A DNA stretch of 64,000 bases from Pseudomonas multiresinivorans (GTDB lineage Bacteria; Pseudomonadota; Gammaproteobacteria; Pseudomonadales; Pseudomonadaceae), in NCBI RefSeq assembly GCF_012971725.1, contig NZ_CP048833.1, positions 2,108,001 to 2,172,000 on the forward strand, in the 5' to 3' direction. Numbering within the stretch: position 1 is the first letter of the stretch; each line of letters starts with the position of its first letter. Of the stretch, positions 19,080 through 28,085 are shown in pieces. Below the pieces are notes generated by a model. That model saw nothing but the letters and a program-made list of their open reading frames with translations. It searched no databases and was not told where the DNA came from. Position numbers and translations under genes: made by a program.

Positions 19080-21242
19080 TCAGGCCTGATTGCGCAGCAA
19101 GGCTGTATCGCTGTCCTCGCGGTAGGCCTCGAGGAATTCCACCAGTGCGGAGAGGGGCAGCGGGCGGCTGAACAGGTAACCCTGGGCCAGCTCGCAATGG
19201 TTGTCGCGCAGGAACGCCAATTGCTGCGCGTGCTCCACGCCCTCGGCGATCACCTTCAGGTGCAGCTTCTGCGCCATGGCGATGATCGCCTGGGCGATCT
19301 CGCTGTCGCGGCGTGACTGCGGCACGTCGCGGATGAAGGAGCGGTCCACCTTCAGCGCATCCAGCGGCAGCTGGCGCAGGTAGGACAGCGATGAGTAACC
19401 GGTGCCGAAATCGTCGATCGACAGGCTCACACCCAGCTCGCGCAGGCGGTTGAGCAAGGGAACGGCCTGGCTGATATTGGACATCACCGCGTTCTCGGTG
19501 ACCTCCATCTCCAGGTAGCGCGCGGCGAGGCCGGTGTCTTCGAGCGTCTGCTGGACTTCATCGACCAACCCTTCGCGGCCGAGATTGCTGGCGCAGCAGT
19601 TCACCGCTACTCGCAGGTCCTTGTAGCCCAGGTCGTGCAGGCGTCGCAGGTCCTCGCAGGCGCGGCGCAGTACCCAGGCGTCGAGCGCACCGATCAGGCC
19701 ATTGGCGGTCGCCAGGCCGATGAAGCGGTCCGGCGCCAGCAGGCCGTGGGCAGGATGCTTCCAGCGCACCAGCGCTTCGAGCTGCTCCACTTCGCCGTGG
19801 TCGATACGCAGGATCGGCTGGTAGTAGAGCACCAGCTCGTCGTCCCACAACGCCTTGCGCAGTTCTTCCTCCAGCTGCAGTTCCTGGGTCGCCTTGGTCT
19901 TCAGGTGCGGGCTGAAGAAATGCGTGGCGTTGCGCCCGTTGCCCTTGGACTGATAGAGCGCCAGGTCCGCGTGCTTGAGCAGTTCTTCGGGTTGATCGCC
20001 GTCGTTGGGGAACAGGCTGATGCCCACGCTCATGGTCATCACCAGGTTGCGCCCGGCCGTGCTGATCGGCTCCTTCATGCGCTGCATCAGGCGCTGGGCG
20101 AGGATGCGTGCCTCGTGGTCCTCACCCAGGTCAGCGAGGATGCAGAACTCGTCGCCGCCAAAGCGCGCCAGCAGATCGGTGCTGCGCAGCGCACTGCGCA
20201 GGCGCTCGGAAACGATGCAAAGCAGCTCGTCCCCGGCGGCATGGCCAAGGGAATCGTTGACCCGCTTGAAGTGATCGACGTCCAGCAGGATGACCGCCAT
20301 GCCCTGGCCCTTCTGCCGATTGCGCTGTAGGCGGGCGGCGAACTCCTCGTTGAGCGCATTGCGGTTATGCAGGCCGGTGAGGCCATCGAAGCGAGCCAAT
20401 TGCTGCAGCGAGGCATTGGCGTGGTCCAGTTGGCTGAGCAGGGCGTTGACCCGGCTCAACTCGCTTTCCTTGCTTTCCAGGCTGTCTTCGATCCAGGCCG
20501 CCCAGAGCCCGGCGAGCACCACGGCGAGTGCCAGCAGGCCGACCATAAGGCCGAGCTGGATGGCGTTGTTGCGCCCCAGGTCCGCCACCGGCGCCACCCA
20601 GGAGGGCAGGGTCAGGGTCAGGGCGGCCATGCCGGTGAAGTGCATGCTGGCGATGGCGCCGCCCAGCAGCAGGCTGGCGAAAACCTGGTAGAGCCACTGG
20701 CGGCCTGCCGGCTGGCGATTGAGTACCGGTGCCAGCACCAGCGCGACGAAAGCTACCAGTACGGCCATCAGCACCGACAGGGTGACCAGTAGCGGGTCGT
20801 AGTGCTGCATCGGCGGCGACTCGATGGCGGCCATGCCGGTGTAGTGCATGCCGGCGATGCTGGCGCCGATGCAGCAGGCGGCCAGCAGGTACTGCAGGGG
20901 GCTCAGGCCCGCGTGGGCGAGCAGGCGCATGGCGACCACGCAGATGGCGATGGCGATGAGCAGCGAGATCAGTGTCAGGCCGCCGGTGAAGTGCAGTGGC
21001 ACCGAGGAGTGGAAGGCCAGCATGGCGACGAAGTGCATCGACCAGATGCCACTGCCCAGGCAGATGCCGCCGACCCACTGCCAACGGTGCGCGTGTTGCG
21101 GCGCGCGGACCATCCGCGCGGCGATGCTCAGCGCGACGAAGCTGGCGATGCAGGCGATGAGGATGGCCAGCAGGACCAGGCCGGAATTGTGAGAGCACTC
21201 CAACAGCACAGCATCGGGTAAGGCGTCCTTCTGCCAGTCCAT
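19080..21242 (-). CDS. nbdA: NbdA-like MHYT-GGDEF-EAL c-di-GMP enzyme
   Basis: A 720-residue membrane protein. Residues about 20-240 hold the seven-helix MHYT sensor with three repeats (MHFVAML, MHYTGMA, MHFTGMA), proposed to bind Cu/NO/O2. A GGDEF domain (about 300-460) follows, with intact RFGGDEF near residue 361 and an I-site RSTD five residues before it. The EAL domain (about 470-710) is complete: LEALVRW near 488, DDFGTGYSSL and AEGVE. In P. aeruginosa the gene next to the ethanolamine-phosphate transferase homologue is nbdA, whose GGDEF is degenerate (AGDEF); here it is canonical. Start: ATG at 21242 rather than the TTG at 21329. Confidence 0.88.
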   Translation of the reverse strand: MDWQKDALPDAVLLECSHNSGLVLLAILIACIASFVALSIAARMVRAPQHAHRWQWVGGICLGSGIWSMHFVAMLAFHSSVPLHFTGGLTLISLLIAIAICVVAMRLLAHAGLSPLQYLLAACCIGASIAGMHYTGMAAIESPPMQHYDPLLVTLSVLMAVLVAFVALVLAPVLNRQPAGRQWLYQVFASLLLGGAIASMHFTGMAALTLTLPSWVAPVADLGRNNAIQLGLMVGLLALAVVLAGLWAAWIEDSLESKESELSRVNALLSQLDHANASLQQLARFDGLTGLHNRNALNEEFAARLQRNRQKGQGMAVILLDVDHFKRVNDSLGHAAGDELLCIVSERLRSALRSTDLLARFGGDEFCILADLGEDHEARILAQRLMQRMKEPISTAGRNLVMTMSVGISLFPNDGDQPEELLKHADLALYQSKGNGRNATHFFSPHLKTKATQELQLEEELRKALWDDELVLYYQPILRIDHGEVEQLEALVRWKHPAHGLLAPDRFIGLATANGLIGALDAWVLRRACEDLRRLHDLGYKDLRVAVNCCASNLGREGLVDEVQQTLEDTGLAARYLEMEVTENAVMSNISQAVPLLNRLRELGVSLSIDDFGTGYSSLSYLRQLPLDALKVDRSFIRDVPQSRRDSEIAQAIIAMAQKLHLKVIAEGVEHAQQLAFLRDNHCELAQGYLFSRPLPLSALVEFLEAYREDSDTALLRNQA

Positions 21243-21538
21243 GGGCGGGATGCTCCAGATGTCGAGGGAGGTAGTTGGCGAATTGATATCACTTTGATGT
21301 GAGTCTAGGAAGCTGTCTGCGGCTCGCAAGGTCTGACGGTCATTTCCGACAAACTGGTTAATACGAAACGACGTACGGTAGTGCCAGGTTCTGCTTTGAT
21401 ATTGTCCAGATTCTGAAGGATGGGCAGTGTTTCGAAATTGACACTTTTTTGACTAATTGCCCGCTAGAGTTGCGCCGCCGGCCGGCAGCGTCGGCCATCC
21501 CATTTCCTATCCGACTATCGATGTAAGGAGTGCGCTCG
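21243..21538. other. Divergent intergenic region nbdA / phosphoethanolamine transferase
   Basis: 296 bp without a credible gene. A TTGACA hexamer lies at 21438-21443, a possible -35 for the plus-strand gene, but no good -10 is found at the right spacing. A small inverted repeat TCAC-N6-GTGA is at 21289-21302 near the nbdA start. I saw no clear Anr/Dnr box and no PmrA-type repeat. Confidence 0.5.
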
Positions 21539-23197
21539 ATGTCCGAGGGCAAGCGCCGCCTCTTCCCCCAGGTCAGCTCTGCAAGGCTGGTCCTGCTGTT
21601 CTCGCTGGCACTGGTGCTGTTCTACAACTTCGCCACCTGGCGGGCCCTGAACAGCCTGGTGCCCATGGAGGGCCTCTGGGGCGTGGCGTTCTTCGCCTCG
21701 TTCGCCTTGTTCCTCTGGGCCGCCTTCACTCTGTTGCTGACCCTGGTGTCCTTCCGCCCCTTGCTCAAGCCTGCGCTGACCCTGGTGGCGCTGGTTTCGG
21801 CGGCGGCGGCGTACTTCATGAACTCCTACGGTGTCGTGATCGATACCGTGATGGTGCAGAACGTCATCGAGACCAACCCCGGCGAGGCCGCCGCGCTGTT
21901 CAGCGCGCGCATGGTCGGCTACCTGCTTCTGCTGGGCGTGCTGCCGGCGGTGATCATCTGGCTGACGCCGGTACGCTACAGCCCGTTCTTCCGCGGGCTG
22001 CTGAACAAGGTGCTGGTGATCTTCGGCTGCCTGGTGGTGGTCGCCGTCTGCGTCGGTTCGTTCTATTCCACCTACGCCCCGGTGTTCCGCCAGGAAGAGA
22101 AGCTGACCCACTTCATCAACCCGACCAACTACATCTATGCGGTGAGCAAGTTCACCAAGCAGCGCCTGGGCATCAAGGAAAACCTGGTGGTGCAGCCCAT
22201 CGGCGAGGACGCGGTGATGCCGCGCAAGGTGAATGCCGACGGCAAGAAATCGCTGATGATCTTCGTGGTCGGCGAAACCGCCCGTGCGGACCATTTCTCC
22301 CTCAATGGCTACGCGCGCGAGACCAACCCGGAGCTGAAGAAGCTCGATATCCTCAACTTCACCAATGTCAGCTCCTGCGGTACTTCGACGGCGGTTTCCG
22401 TGCCCTGCATGTTCTCGAAGTTCCCCCGCGAGGATTACAGCGACAAGAAGGGCAAGACCAACCAGGGCCTGCTGGACATCCTCCAGCGTGTCGGCGTGTC
22501 GGTGCTCTGGCTGGACAACAACAGCGATTGCAAGGGCACCTGCCTGCGCGTGCCCAGCCGCGATATCTCGAAGGATCAGCCGGGCCCGTTCTGCGACGGC
22601 AATCGCTGCCTTGACGAAGCCATGCTGCAGGACCTGCAGGCCTACATAGATGGCCTGAAGGACAACGCGATCATTGTCCTGCACGCCGATGGCAGCCATG
22701 GCCCGGAGTACTACGACCGCTATCCGAAGACCATGGAGCGCTTCACCCCGGTCTGCCATACCAACCAGTTGGGCAGCTGCAGCAAGGAAGAGCTGGTGAA
22801 CGTCTACGACAACACCATCCTCTACACCGACTACTTCCTGTCCAAGGTCGTGGAGCTGCTCAAGCGCAACGAGGGGCGCTTCGATACTTCGATGCTCTAC
22901 GTCTCCGACCACGGTGAGTCGCTGGGCGAGAACGGCGTATATCTGCACGCCGCGCCCTATGCCATCGCGCCGAAGGCGCAGACCCACGTGCCCATGGTGA
23001 TGTGGTTCGGCAACGGTGCGCTGGGGGGCATGGGCGTCGACCGCGGCTGCCTGGAGAAGAAAGCCGGCGGCGACGAGCTGAGCCATGACAACCTGTTCCA
23101 TTCGGTGCTCGGGCTCTACGGTGTGCAGACCAGCCTGTACCAGCCGGACCTGGACATCTTCCACTCCTGCAAACGCGCCATGACCGCTTCGCAATGA
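21539..23197 (+). CDS. Lipid A phosphoethanolamine transferase (EptA/MCR family)
   Basis: A 552-residue inner-membrane enzyme transferring phosphoethanolamine to lipid A (or another envelope glycan), which lowers polymyxin binding. Five membrane helices (about 1-190) precede a periplasmic sulfatase-fold domain. The metal/catalytic set is complete: E246 in GETARAD, nucleophile T282 in SCGTSTAVS, D457-H458 in SDHGES. Several Cys pairs (SSCG/VPCMF, SDCKGTC, FCDGNRC, VCHTN/SCSK) fit the structural disulfides. The ATG at 21539 has TAAGGAG 7 nt upstream; the GTG at 21530 lies in that site. P. aeruginosa has more than one homologue, so the exact acceptor is uncertain. Confidence 0.88.
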   Translation: MSEGKRRLFPQVSSARLVLLFSLALVLFYNFATWRALNSLVPMEGLWGVAFFASFALFLWAAFTLLLTLVSFRPLLKPALTLVALVSAAAAYFMNSYGVVIDTVMVQNVIETNPGEAAALFSARMVGYLLLLGVLPAVIIWLTPVRYSPFFRGLLNKVLVIFGCLVVVAVCVGSFYSTYAPVFRQEEKLTHFINPTNYIYAVSKFTKQRLGIKENLVVQPIGEDAVMPRKVNADGKKSLMIFVVGETARADHFSLNGYARETNPELKKLDILNFTNVSSCGTSTAVSVPCMFSKFPREDYSDKKGKTNQGLLDILQRVGVSVLWLDNNSDCKGTCLRVPSRDISKDQPGPFCDGNRCLDEAMLQDLQAYIDGLKDNAIIVLHADGSHGPEYYDRYPKTMERFTPVCHTNQLGSCSKEELVNVYDNTILYTDYFLSKVVELLKRNEGRFDTSMLYVSDHGESLGENGVYLHAAPYAIAPKAQTHVPMVMWFGNGALGGMGVDRGCLEKKAGGDELSHDNLFHSVLGLYGVQTSLYQPDLDIFHSCKRAMTASQ

Positions 23198-23225
23198 GTA
23201 GATAGCCGACCTGAACGGCGGCCAT

Positions 23226-23264
23226 GAAAAAAGGCCCTGCGGCTTGTGCCGCAGGGCCTTTTGT
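23226..23264. terminator. Bidirectional terminator
   Basis: AAAAAAGGCCCTGCGGC-TTGT-GCCGCAGGGCCTTTTGTTT lies between the convergent transferase and universal stress genes. Confidence 0.92.
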
Positions 23265-23277
23265 TTTCCGCGGGCTG

Positions 23278-23730
23278 TTACTTCTCGCGAACCAGCAGCA
23301 CCGGGCGGTTGCTGACGCGCAGCAGGCCTTCGGCCACGCTGCCCAGCATCAGGCGGCGTACGCCACGGCGGCCGTGGGTGCCCATGACGATGACATCGGC
23401 CTTGGAGGCTTCGGCCTCGATCTCGATGCGCTCGGCGATCTCCTCGCTGGCGCGCTCCTGGCAGACCCGCTCGAAGCTGGTTTTAACCGGGAACTCGGCG
23501 ATCTTCTCTTTCGCCTTGCCGAGGATATCATCGGCGGCCTTCAGCGCGGCTTCGCGCAGCGGCTCCGGGTTGTAGTACACCGCGTAGTCGGGCAGATGGC
23601 GCAGCGGGCTGTCGACGATGGTGATAACGCGCAGCTCGCCGCCGCTCAGTTGGGCCAGCTTGGCCGCCTCGACCAGGGCTCGGTCGGAAACCGGGCTGCC
23701 GTCCACCGCTACCAGAATGCGCTCGTACAT
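23278..23730 (-). CDS. uspK: Universal stress protein, UspK-like
   Basis: A 150-residue single-domain UspA-fold protein. The start is MYERILVAVDGSPVSDRAL. The ATP-binding loop MGTHGRRGVRRLMLGSVAE has the G-x2-G-x9-G-S spacing of nucleotide-binding Usps. The ATG at 23730 is preceded by GAGGGA at 7 nt. The position next to rapA and the transferase matches PA3309 (UspK), which aids anaerobic survival by pyruvate fermentation in P. aeruginosa under Anr control; that role is known from the relative, not shown here. A candidate Anr site lies upstream. Confidence 0.88.
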   Translation of the reverse strand: MYERILVAVDGSPVSDRALVEAAKLAQLSGGELRVITIVDSPLRHLPDYAVYYNPEPLREAALKAADDILGKAKEKIAEFPVKTSFERVCQERASEEIAERIEIEAEASKADVIVMGTHGRRGVRRLMLGSVAEGLLRVSNRPVLLVREK

Positions 23731-23764
23731 GATGTGTTCCCTCAATGAGTGGCTTGGTAGGGAA

Positions 23765-23806
23765 ACTCTATCCCCCCATGGGCGAGAATCCCTTGCGCAG
23801 CGTCAA
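23765..23806 (-). promoter_or_regulatory. Candidate Anr/Dnr-dependent promoter of the uspK-like gene
   Basis: On the minus strand TTGACGCTGCGCAA (23793-23806) matches 7 of the 10 defined bases of the Anr box TTGAT-N4-ATCAA. TAGAGT (23765-23770) serves as a weak -10 and places the start near 23758, with the box centred about 41 bp upstream, the class II activator position. The match is imperfect. Confidence 0.4.
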
Positions 23807-23873
23807 TGGTAGTCGGTGTGCCCGAACGTGCCGGGAATAGAGCGGCGTAACGCGGTGTTTCTATGGTACGGGG

Positions 23874-23969
23874 CGTAGGAGCGGACTCTGTCCGTGATCG
23901 TGTCATCCACGCGCTTGTCTTGCCCACGGAGCCGCCGATTCGACATCGCGGACGGAGTCCGCTCCTACA
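23874..23969. repeat. REP doublet, family B
   Basis: The arms CGTAGGAGCGGACTCTGTCCG and CGGACGGAGTCCGCTCCTAC flank about 50 bp. The outer GTAGGAGCG is shared with family A but the inner palindrome (GGACTCTGTCC) differs. It lies in the spacer 23731-24051, which has no gene. Confidence 0.85.
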
Positions 23970-23994
23970 CAGGCTGGCATGGACAGGTGCCCAT

Positions 23995-24031
23995 GAAAAA
24001 AGCCGCCACCGGTTGCCCGGTGGCGGCTTCT
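23995..24031 (-). terminator. rapA terminator
   Basis: Read on the minus strand: AAGCCGCCACCGGGCAACCGGTGGCGGCTTTTTT, 21 bp after the rapA stop. Confidence 0.9.
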
Positions 24032-24051
24032 TCATTTCAGCGTTGCCGCGA

Positions 24052-26898
24052 TCAGCCGGCGACCAGCACGCGGATCGCTTCCAGGCGCAGGGATGCCTTG
24101 TCCAGCATCGCCAGGCTGTCGTCACGCTGCTTGCGCACGGCGTCCAGCTCGCTGTCACGCACGCTGGGGTTGACGGCCTTGAGCGCGGTCAGGCGCGCCA
24201 GTTCTTCGTCCAGGGTCGCTTTCAACTGCTGGCGAGCCAGCTCCACGCGCTCGGCATGGCGCGGGGTGATCTTGGTCTCGGCCACGGAGAATTGCTTCGC
24301 CAGCACGTCGCGCTGGGCCTGCACGAACTTATTGGCGCTGGCGCGCGGCACGCTTTCCAGCTGGTCGTTCAGGGTGTCGAAGGACACGCGCGAGGACAGG
24401 TCGTTGCCGTTGGCGTCCATCAGGCAGCGCAGCGCCACTGGCGGCAGGAAGCGGCCGAGTTGCAGCTTGCGCGGTGCCACGGCCTCGCTGACGAACAGCA
24501 GTTCCAGCAGCACGGTGCCGGGCTTGAGCGCCTTGTTCTTGATCAGCGCCACCGAGGTATTGCCCAGCGAGCCGGACAGCACCAGGTCCATGCCGCCCTG
24601 CACCATGGGGTGCTCCCAGGTGAGGAACTGCATGTCTTCGCGGGCCAGGGCCTGGCCGCGGTCGTAGGTGACGGTCACGCCTTCGTCGTCGCCCAGTGGG
24701 AAGCTGGCGTCGAGCATCTTCTCGCTCGGGCGCAGGATCAGGGCGTTCTCGGAGTGATCCTCGCTGTCGATGCCATAGGTGTCGAACAGGCGCTCCATGT
24801 AGATCGGCAGGGCGAACTGGTCGTCCTGTTCCTCGATCTCTTCCACCAGCGCCTCGCCTTCGCCGGCGCCGCCGGAGTTGAGCTCCAGCAGGCGGTCGCG
24901 GCCGTTGTGCATTTCGGCTTCCAGCGCCTCGCGAGCAGCGGTGCCTTCGGCCAGCAGGGCCTCGAAGGCGTCATCGTCGCCGCCGTCCAGCAGTTCCACC
25001 AGGCGCGGGCCGAAGCGGTGCTGCAGGGCGTTGCCGGTGGGGCAGGTGTTGAGGAAGGCGTTCAGCGCCTGGTGGTACCACTGGAACAGGCGTTCCTGCG
25101 GGCTGTTTTCCAGGTGCGGGACGTGGATCTGGATGGTGTGCTTCTGGCCGATCCGGTCCAGGCGGCCGATGCGCTGTTCCAACTGATCCGGGTGGGCCGG
25201 CAGGTCGAACAGCACCAGATGGTGGGCGAACTGGAAGTTGCGGCCTTCGCTGCCGATTTCCGAGCAGACCAGCACCTGGGCGCCGAATTCCTCATCGGCG
25301 AAGTAGGCAGCGGCGCGGTCGCGTTCGAGGATGCTCATGCCTTCATGGAACACGGTGGCCGGAATGCCCGACTTCAGACGCAGGGCATCGCCCAGGTCCA
25401 TGGCGGTCTCGGCGTGGGCGCAGATCACCAGCACCTTGTACTGCTTGAGCATCTTCAGGGTGTCGATCAGCCACTCGACGCGCGGGTCGAAGCGCCACCA
25501 GCGGTTGTTCTCGTCGCCGTCGTCGGCCTGCGCCTGGAAGCTCACTTCCGGGTACAAGTCCGGGTGCTCGCCCAGCGGTAGTTCCATGTACTCGATCGGG
25601 TTGGTCAGTACGTAAGGATGCAGCTGACGTTCCGGGAAACCCTGCACGGCGGCGCGGGTGTTGCGGAACAGCACGCGGCCGGTGCCATGGCGGTCGAGCA
25701 GCTCGCGCACCAGACGGGCACGGGATTCTTCGTTGCCGCCCTCGACGCTGGCCAGCAGTTCGTCGCCTTCGCTGCCGAGGAAACCGTGGATGGCCTGGCG
25801 CGCGGCAGGGGAGAGAGTGCCCTGGTCGACCAGCTCCTGCACCGCTTCGGCCACCGGGCGGTACTGGCTGCTTTCGCTGCGGAAGGCTTCCAGGTCGTGG
25901 AAACGGTCCGGGTCGAGCAGGCGCAGGCGGGCGAAGTGGCTGTCCAGGCCGAGCTGTTCCGGGGTCGCGGTGAGCAGCAGCACGCCGGGGATGACCTGGG
26001 AGAGTTGCTCGACCAACTGGTATTCCGGGCTGGCCTGCTCCGGGTGCCACACGAGATGGTGGGCCTCGTCGACCACCAGCAGGTCCCATTCGGCAGCGAA
26101 CAGCGCGTCCTGGGCCTTCTCGTCCTCGCGCAGCCATTCCAGCGCCACCAGGGCCAGCTGGGTGTCCTCGAAGGGATTGCTGGCATCGCTCTCGACGAAA
26201 CGCTCGCGGTCGAACAGCGCGACTTCCAGGTTGAAGCGCCGGCGCATTTCCACCAGCCACTGGTGCTGCAGGTTCTCCGGCACCAGGATCAGTACGCGGC
26301 TGGCACGGCCGGAGAGCAGTTGACGATGGATCACCAGGCCCGCTTCGATGGTCTTGCCCAGGCCCACTTCGTCGGCCAGTAGAACGCGCGGCGCCATGCG
26401 GTCGGCGACTTCGCGGGCGATGTGCAGCTGGTGCGCGATGGGTTGCGCGCGGGCGCCGCCCAGGCCCCAGAGCGAGGACTGTAGCAGGCGGGTGCGGTGT
26501 TCCAGGGTGTGATAGCGCAGGCCGAACCAGGACATCGGGTCGATCTGCCCGGCGAACAGGCGGTCGCTGGCCAGGCGGAACTGGATGAAGTTCGACAGCT
26601 GGGTTTCCGGGACGGTGTGCTGCTCGTTCTGCGCGGTGATGCCGTGGTAGATCAGCAGGCCGTCGATCTCGTCCACTTCGCGGACGGTCATCTTCCAGCC
26701 TTCGAAGTGGGTGATCTGATCGCCCGGGGCGAAGCGCACGCGGGTCAGCGGCGCGTTGCGCTCGGCGTACTGGCGGGTATCACCGGTAGCCGGATAGAGC
26801 ACCGTGAGCATGCGGCCGTCCAGAGCGAGGATGGTCCCCAGCCCAAGTTCCGCTTCACTGTCACTGATCCAGCGTTGACCGGGTTGATACTGCGCCAT
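24052..26898 (-). CDS. rapA: RNA polymerase-recycling ATPase RapA (HepA)
   Basis: A 948-residue Swi2/Snf2-family ATPase that binds RNA polymerase and helps recycle it after termination. N-terminal tandem Tudor-like domains cover about 1-110 (QRWISDSEAELGLGTI, ITHFEGWKMTV). Walker A is DEVGLGKT at about 176-183 and the DEAH box at 277-280. The C-terminal helicase lobe carries VLVCSEIGSEGRNFQFA and LEQRIGRLDRIGQ. The C-terminal 300 residues are the RapA-specific region. GGGAGG precedes the ATG at 26898; a GTG two codons upstream is less likely. Confidence 0.97.
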   Translation of the reverse strand: MAQYQPGQRWISDSEAELGLGTILALDGRMLTVLYPATGDTRQYAERNAPLTRVRFAPGDQITHFEGWKMTVREVDEIDGLLIYHGITAQNEQHTVPETQLSNFIQFRLASDRLFAGQIDPMSWFGLRYHTLEHRTRLLQSSLWGLGGARAQPIAHQLHIAREVADRMAPRVLLADEVGLGKTIEAGLVIHRQLLSGRASRVLILVPENLQHQWLVEMRRRFNLEVALFDRERFVESDASNPFEDTQLALVALEWLREDEKAQDALFAAEWDLLVVDEAHHLVWHPEQASPEYQLVEQLSQVIPGVLLLTATPEQLGLDSHFARLRLLDPDRFHDLEAFRSESSQYRPVAEAVQELVDQGTLSPAARQAIHGFLGSEGDELLASVEGGNEESRARLVRELLDRHGTGRVLFRNTRAAVQGFPERQLHPYVLTNPIEYMELPLGEHPDLYPEVSFQAQADDGDENNRWWRFDPRVEWLIDTLKMLKQYKVLVICAHAETAMDLGDALRLKSGIPATVFHEGMSILERDRAAAYFADEEFGAQVLVCSEIGSEGRNFQFAHHLVLFDLPAHPDQLEQRIGRLDRIGQKHTIQIHVPHLENSPQERLFQWYHQALNAFLNTCPTGNALQHRFGPRLVELLDGGDDDAFEALLAEGTAAREALEAEMHNGRDRLLELNSGGAGEGEALVEEIEEQDDQFALPIYMERLFDTYGIDSEDHSENALILRPSEKMLDASFPLGDDEGVTVTYDRGQALAREDMQFLTWEHPMVQGGMDLVLSGSLGNTSVALIKNKALKPGTVLLELLFVSEAVAPRKLQLGRFLPPVALRCLMDANGNDLSSRVSFDTLNDQLESVPRASANKFVQAQRDVLAKQFSVAETKITPRHAERVELARQQLKATLDEELARLTALKAVNPSVRDSELDAVRKQRDDSLAMLDKASLRLEAIRVLVAG

Positions 26899-27131
26899 GG
26901 ACACCTCCCAAAAAAAGCCGGCTATGGTACCGGAACGCGCAGCGTTCAGCGATGGCGATCGACGCCTCCGGTCGTCCGAAATGTCGCTGGGGCCGCCGGC
27001 AGGTGCCGGGTTTCACGGCAGATTCATCGCGAATCGAAGAAAGTGTAGCGAGGCGGGCTCAAGTCTCTAGCGCTTGCGCCGATAGCCTGACCAGAGGACT
27101 TCCCACTGAGCTTCGGCGCAGGAGCATCCCG

Positions 27132-27437
27132 ATGCTGCCACTTGTACCGACCCATTTTGCCCCCGTCACTGCCCAGCAGGACGTGCCCAGGCCGCGACCG
27201 GATGTCACCCCGGTGACTCCGCCTGCGCCCAGTGCCGGCAACGCTGGCGTGGAGTTGGAGCGCCGACCGGACGAGCAGGCGCTCAAGGACGAGTACCAGC
27301 GCCGACGCAAGCGTCGCGAGCAGGCCGACGGCACGCTCGAGGGCGAGGCGCTGGAGGAGCTGGAAGAAGTCGAGGAGTTGGGTGAAGGTGTACAGGCCGC
27401 GCCGCGCAAGGGACTGTGGATCGATGTCGAGGTCTGA
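27132..27437 (+). CDS. Small charged protein of unknown function
   Basis: A 101-residue protein. The first 40 residues are proline-rich (VPRPRPDVTPVTPPAPSAG). The middle is a charged helix (DEQALKDEYQRRRKRREQ) followed by an acidic run (LEGEALEELEEVEELGEG). There is no signal peptide and no membrane helix. The ATG at 27132 has AGGAG 7 nt upstream. Its position between rapA (divergent) and the AlkB-like gene matches P. aeruginosa, where I recall a hypothetical protein sometimes mislabelled aspartate-semialdehyde dehydrogenase; nothing in this sequence supports that enzyme. Confidence 0.72.
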   Translation: MLPLVPTHFAPVTAQQDVPRPRPDVTPVTPPAPSAGNAGVELERRPDEQALKDEYQRRRKRREQADGTLEGEALEELEEVEELGEGVQAAPRKGLWIDVEV

Positions 27438-27485
27438 CTTCCCGGGGGAGTAGACTCTGCCCATCGCTGAATCCCCGAGCCTTCC

Positions 27486-28085
27486 ATGCTGTTCGACGAC
27501 GCCCCGATCCTGCTGCCCGATGCAGAGCTGCGCCTGACTCCCGACTGGTGCCCGCCGCAGCGTGCCGCCCGCTGGCTGGCGCAGTTGCTGGCCGAGACGC
27601 CCTGGGAGCAACCGCTCGTCCATCTGCACGGTCGCGACTACCCGGTTCCGCGCCTGGTCAATTGGTACGGCGATCCCGAGGCCTTCTATACCTATTCCGG
27701 CCTGACCCACGCGCCGCTGCCCTGGACGCCGCTACTGGCGGAGATTCGTGCCGCGGTGGAGGCGGCGGCCGGGCAGCGCTTCAATGGTGTGCTGCTCAAC
27801 TACTACCGCGATGGCCAGGATTCCATGGGCTGGCACAGCGACGACGAGCCCGAACTCGGGCGTAATCCAGTGGTGGCCTCGTTGAACCTGGGAGGCACGC
27901 GGCGCTTCGACCTGCGGCGCAAGGGACGAAACACAATCGAACATTCCATCGAGCTGTCCGACGGTTCGCTGCTGGTCATGTCCGGCGCGACACAGCATTA
28001 TTGGCAACATCAGGTCGCCAAGACGCGCCGTCCGGTCGCGCCGCGCCTGAATCTGACTTTCCGCCTGGTGCATGCCCTGCCATGA
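27486..28085 (+). CDS. AlkB-like 2-oxoglutarate/Fe(II) dioxygenase
   Basis: A 199-residue member of the ALKBH2/3-like branch, which oxidatively removes methyl groups from alkylated nucleic acid. The iron ligands are visible as HSDDE (H and D of HxD) and the distal His in TQHYWQHQVAK. The 2-oxoglutarate arginines lie in RRPVAPRLNLTFR. LNYYRDGQDSMGWH is the nucleotide-recognition segment of the family. It follows the small charged protein by 48 bp and is coupled by ATGA overlap to a 53-residue ORF. Confidence 0.88.
   Translation: MLFDDAPILLPDAELRLTPDWCPPQRAARWLAQLLAETPWEQPLVHLHGRDYPVPRLVNWYGDPEAFYTYSGLTHAPLPWTPLLAEIRAAVEAAAGQRFNGVLLNYYRDGQDSMGWHSDDEPELGRNPVVASLNLGGTRRFDLRRKGRNTIEHSIELSDGSLLVMSGATQHYWQHQVAKTRRPVAPRLNLTFRLVHALP

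Noticed and set aside
27132..27437. Aspartate-semialdehyde dehydrogenase annotation for the small charged protein
   Set aside because: Only 101 residues, no nucleotide-binding fold and no catalytic Cys motif.
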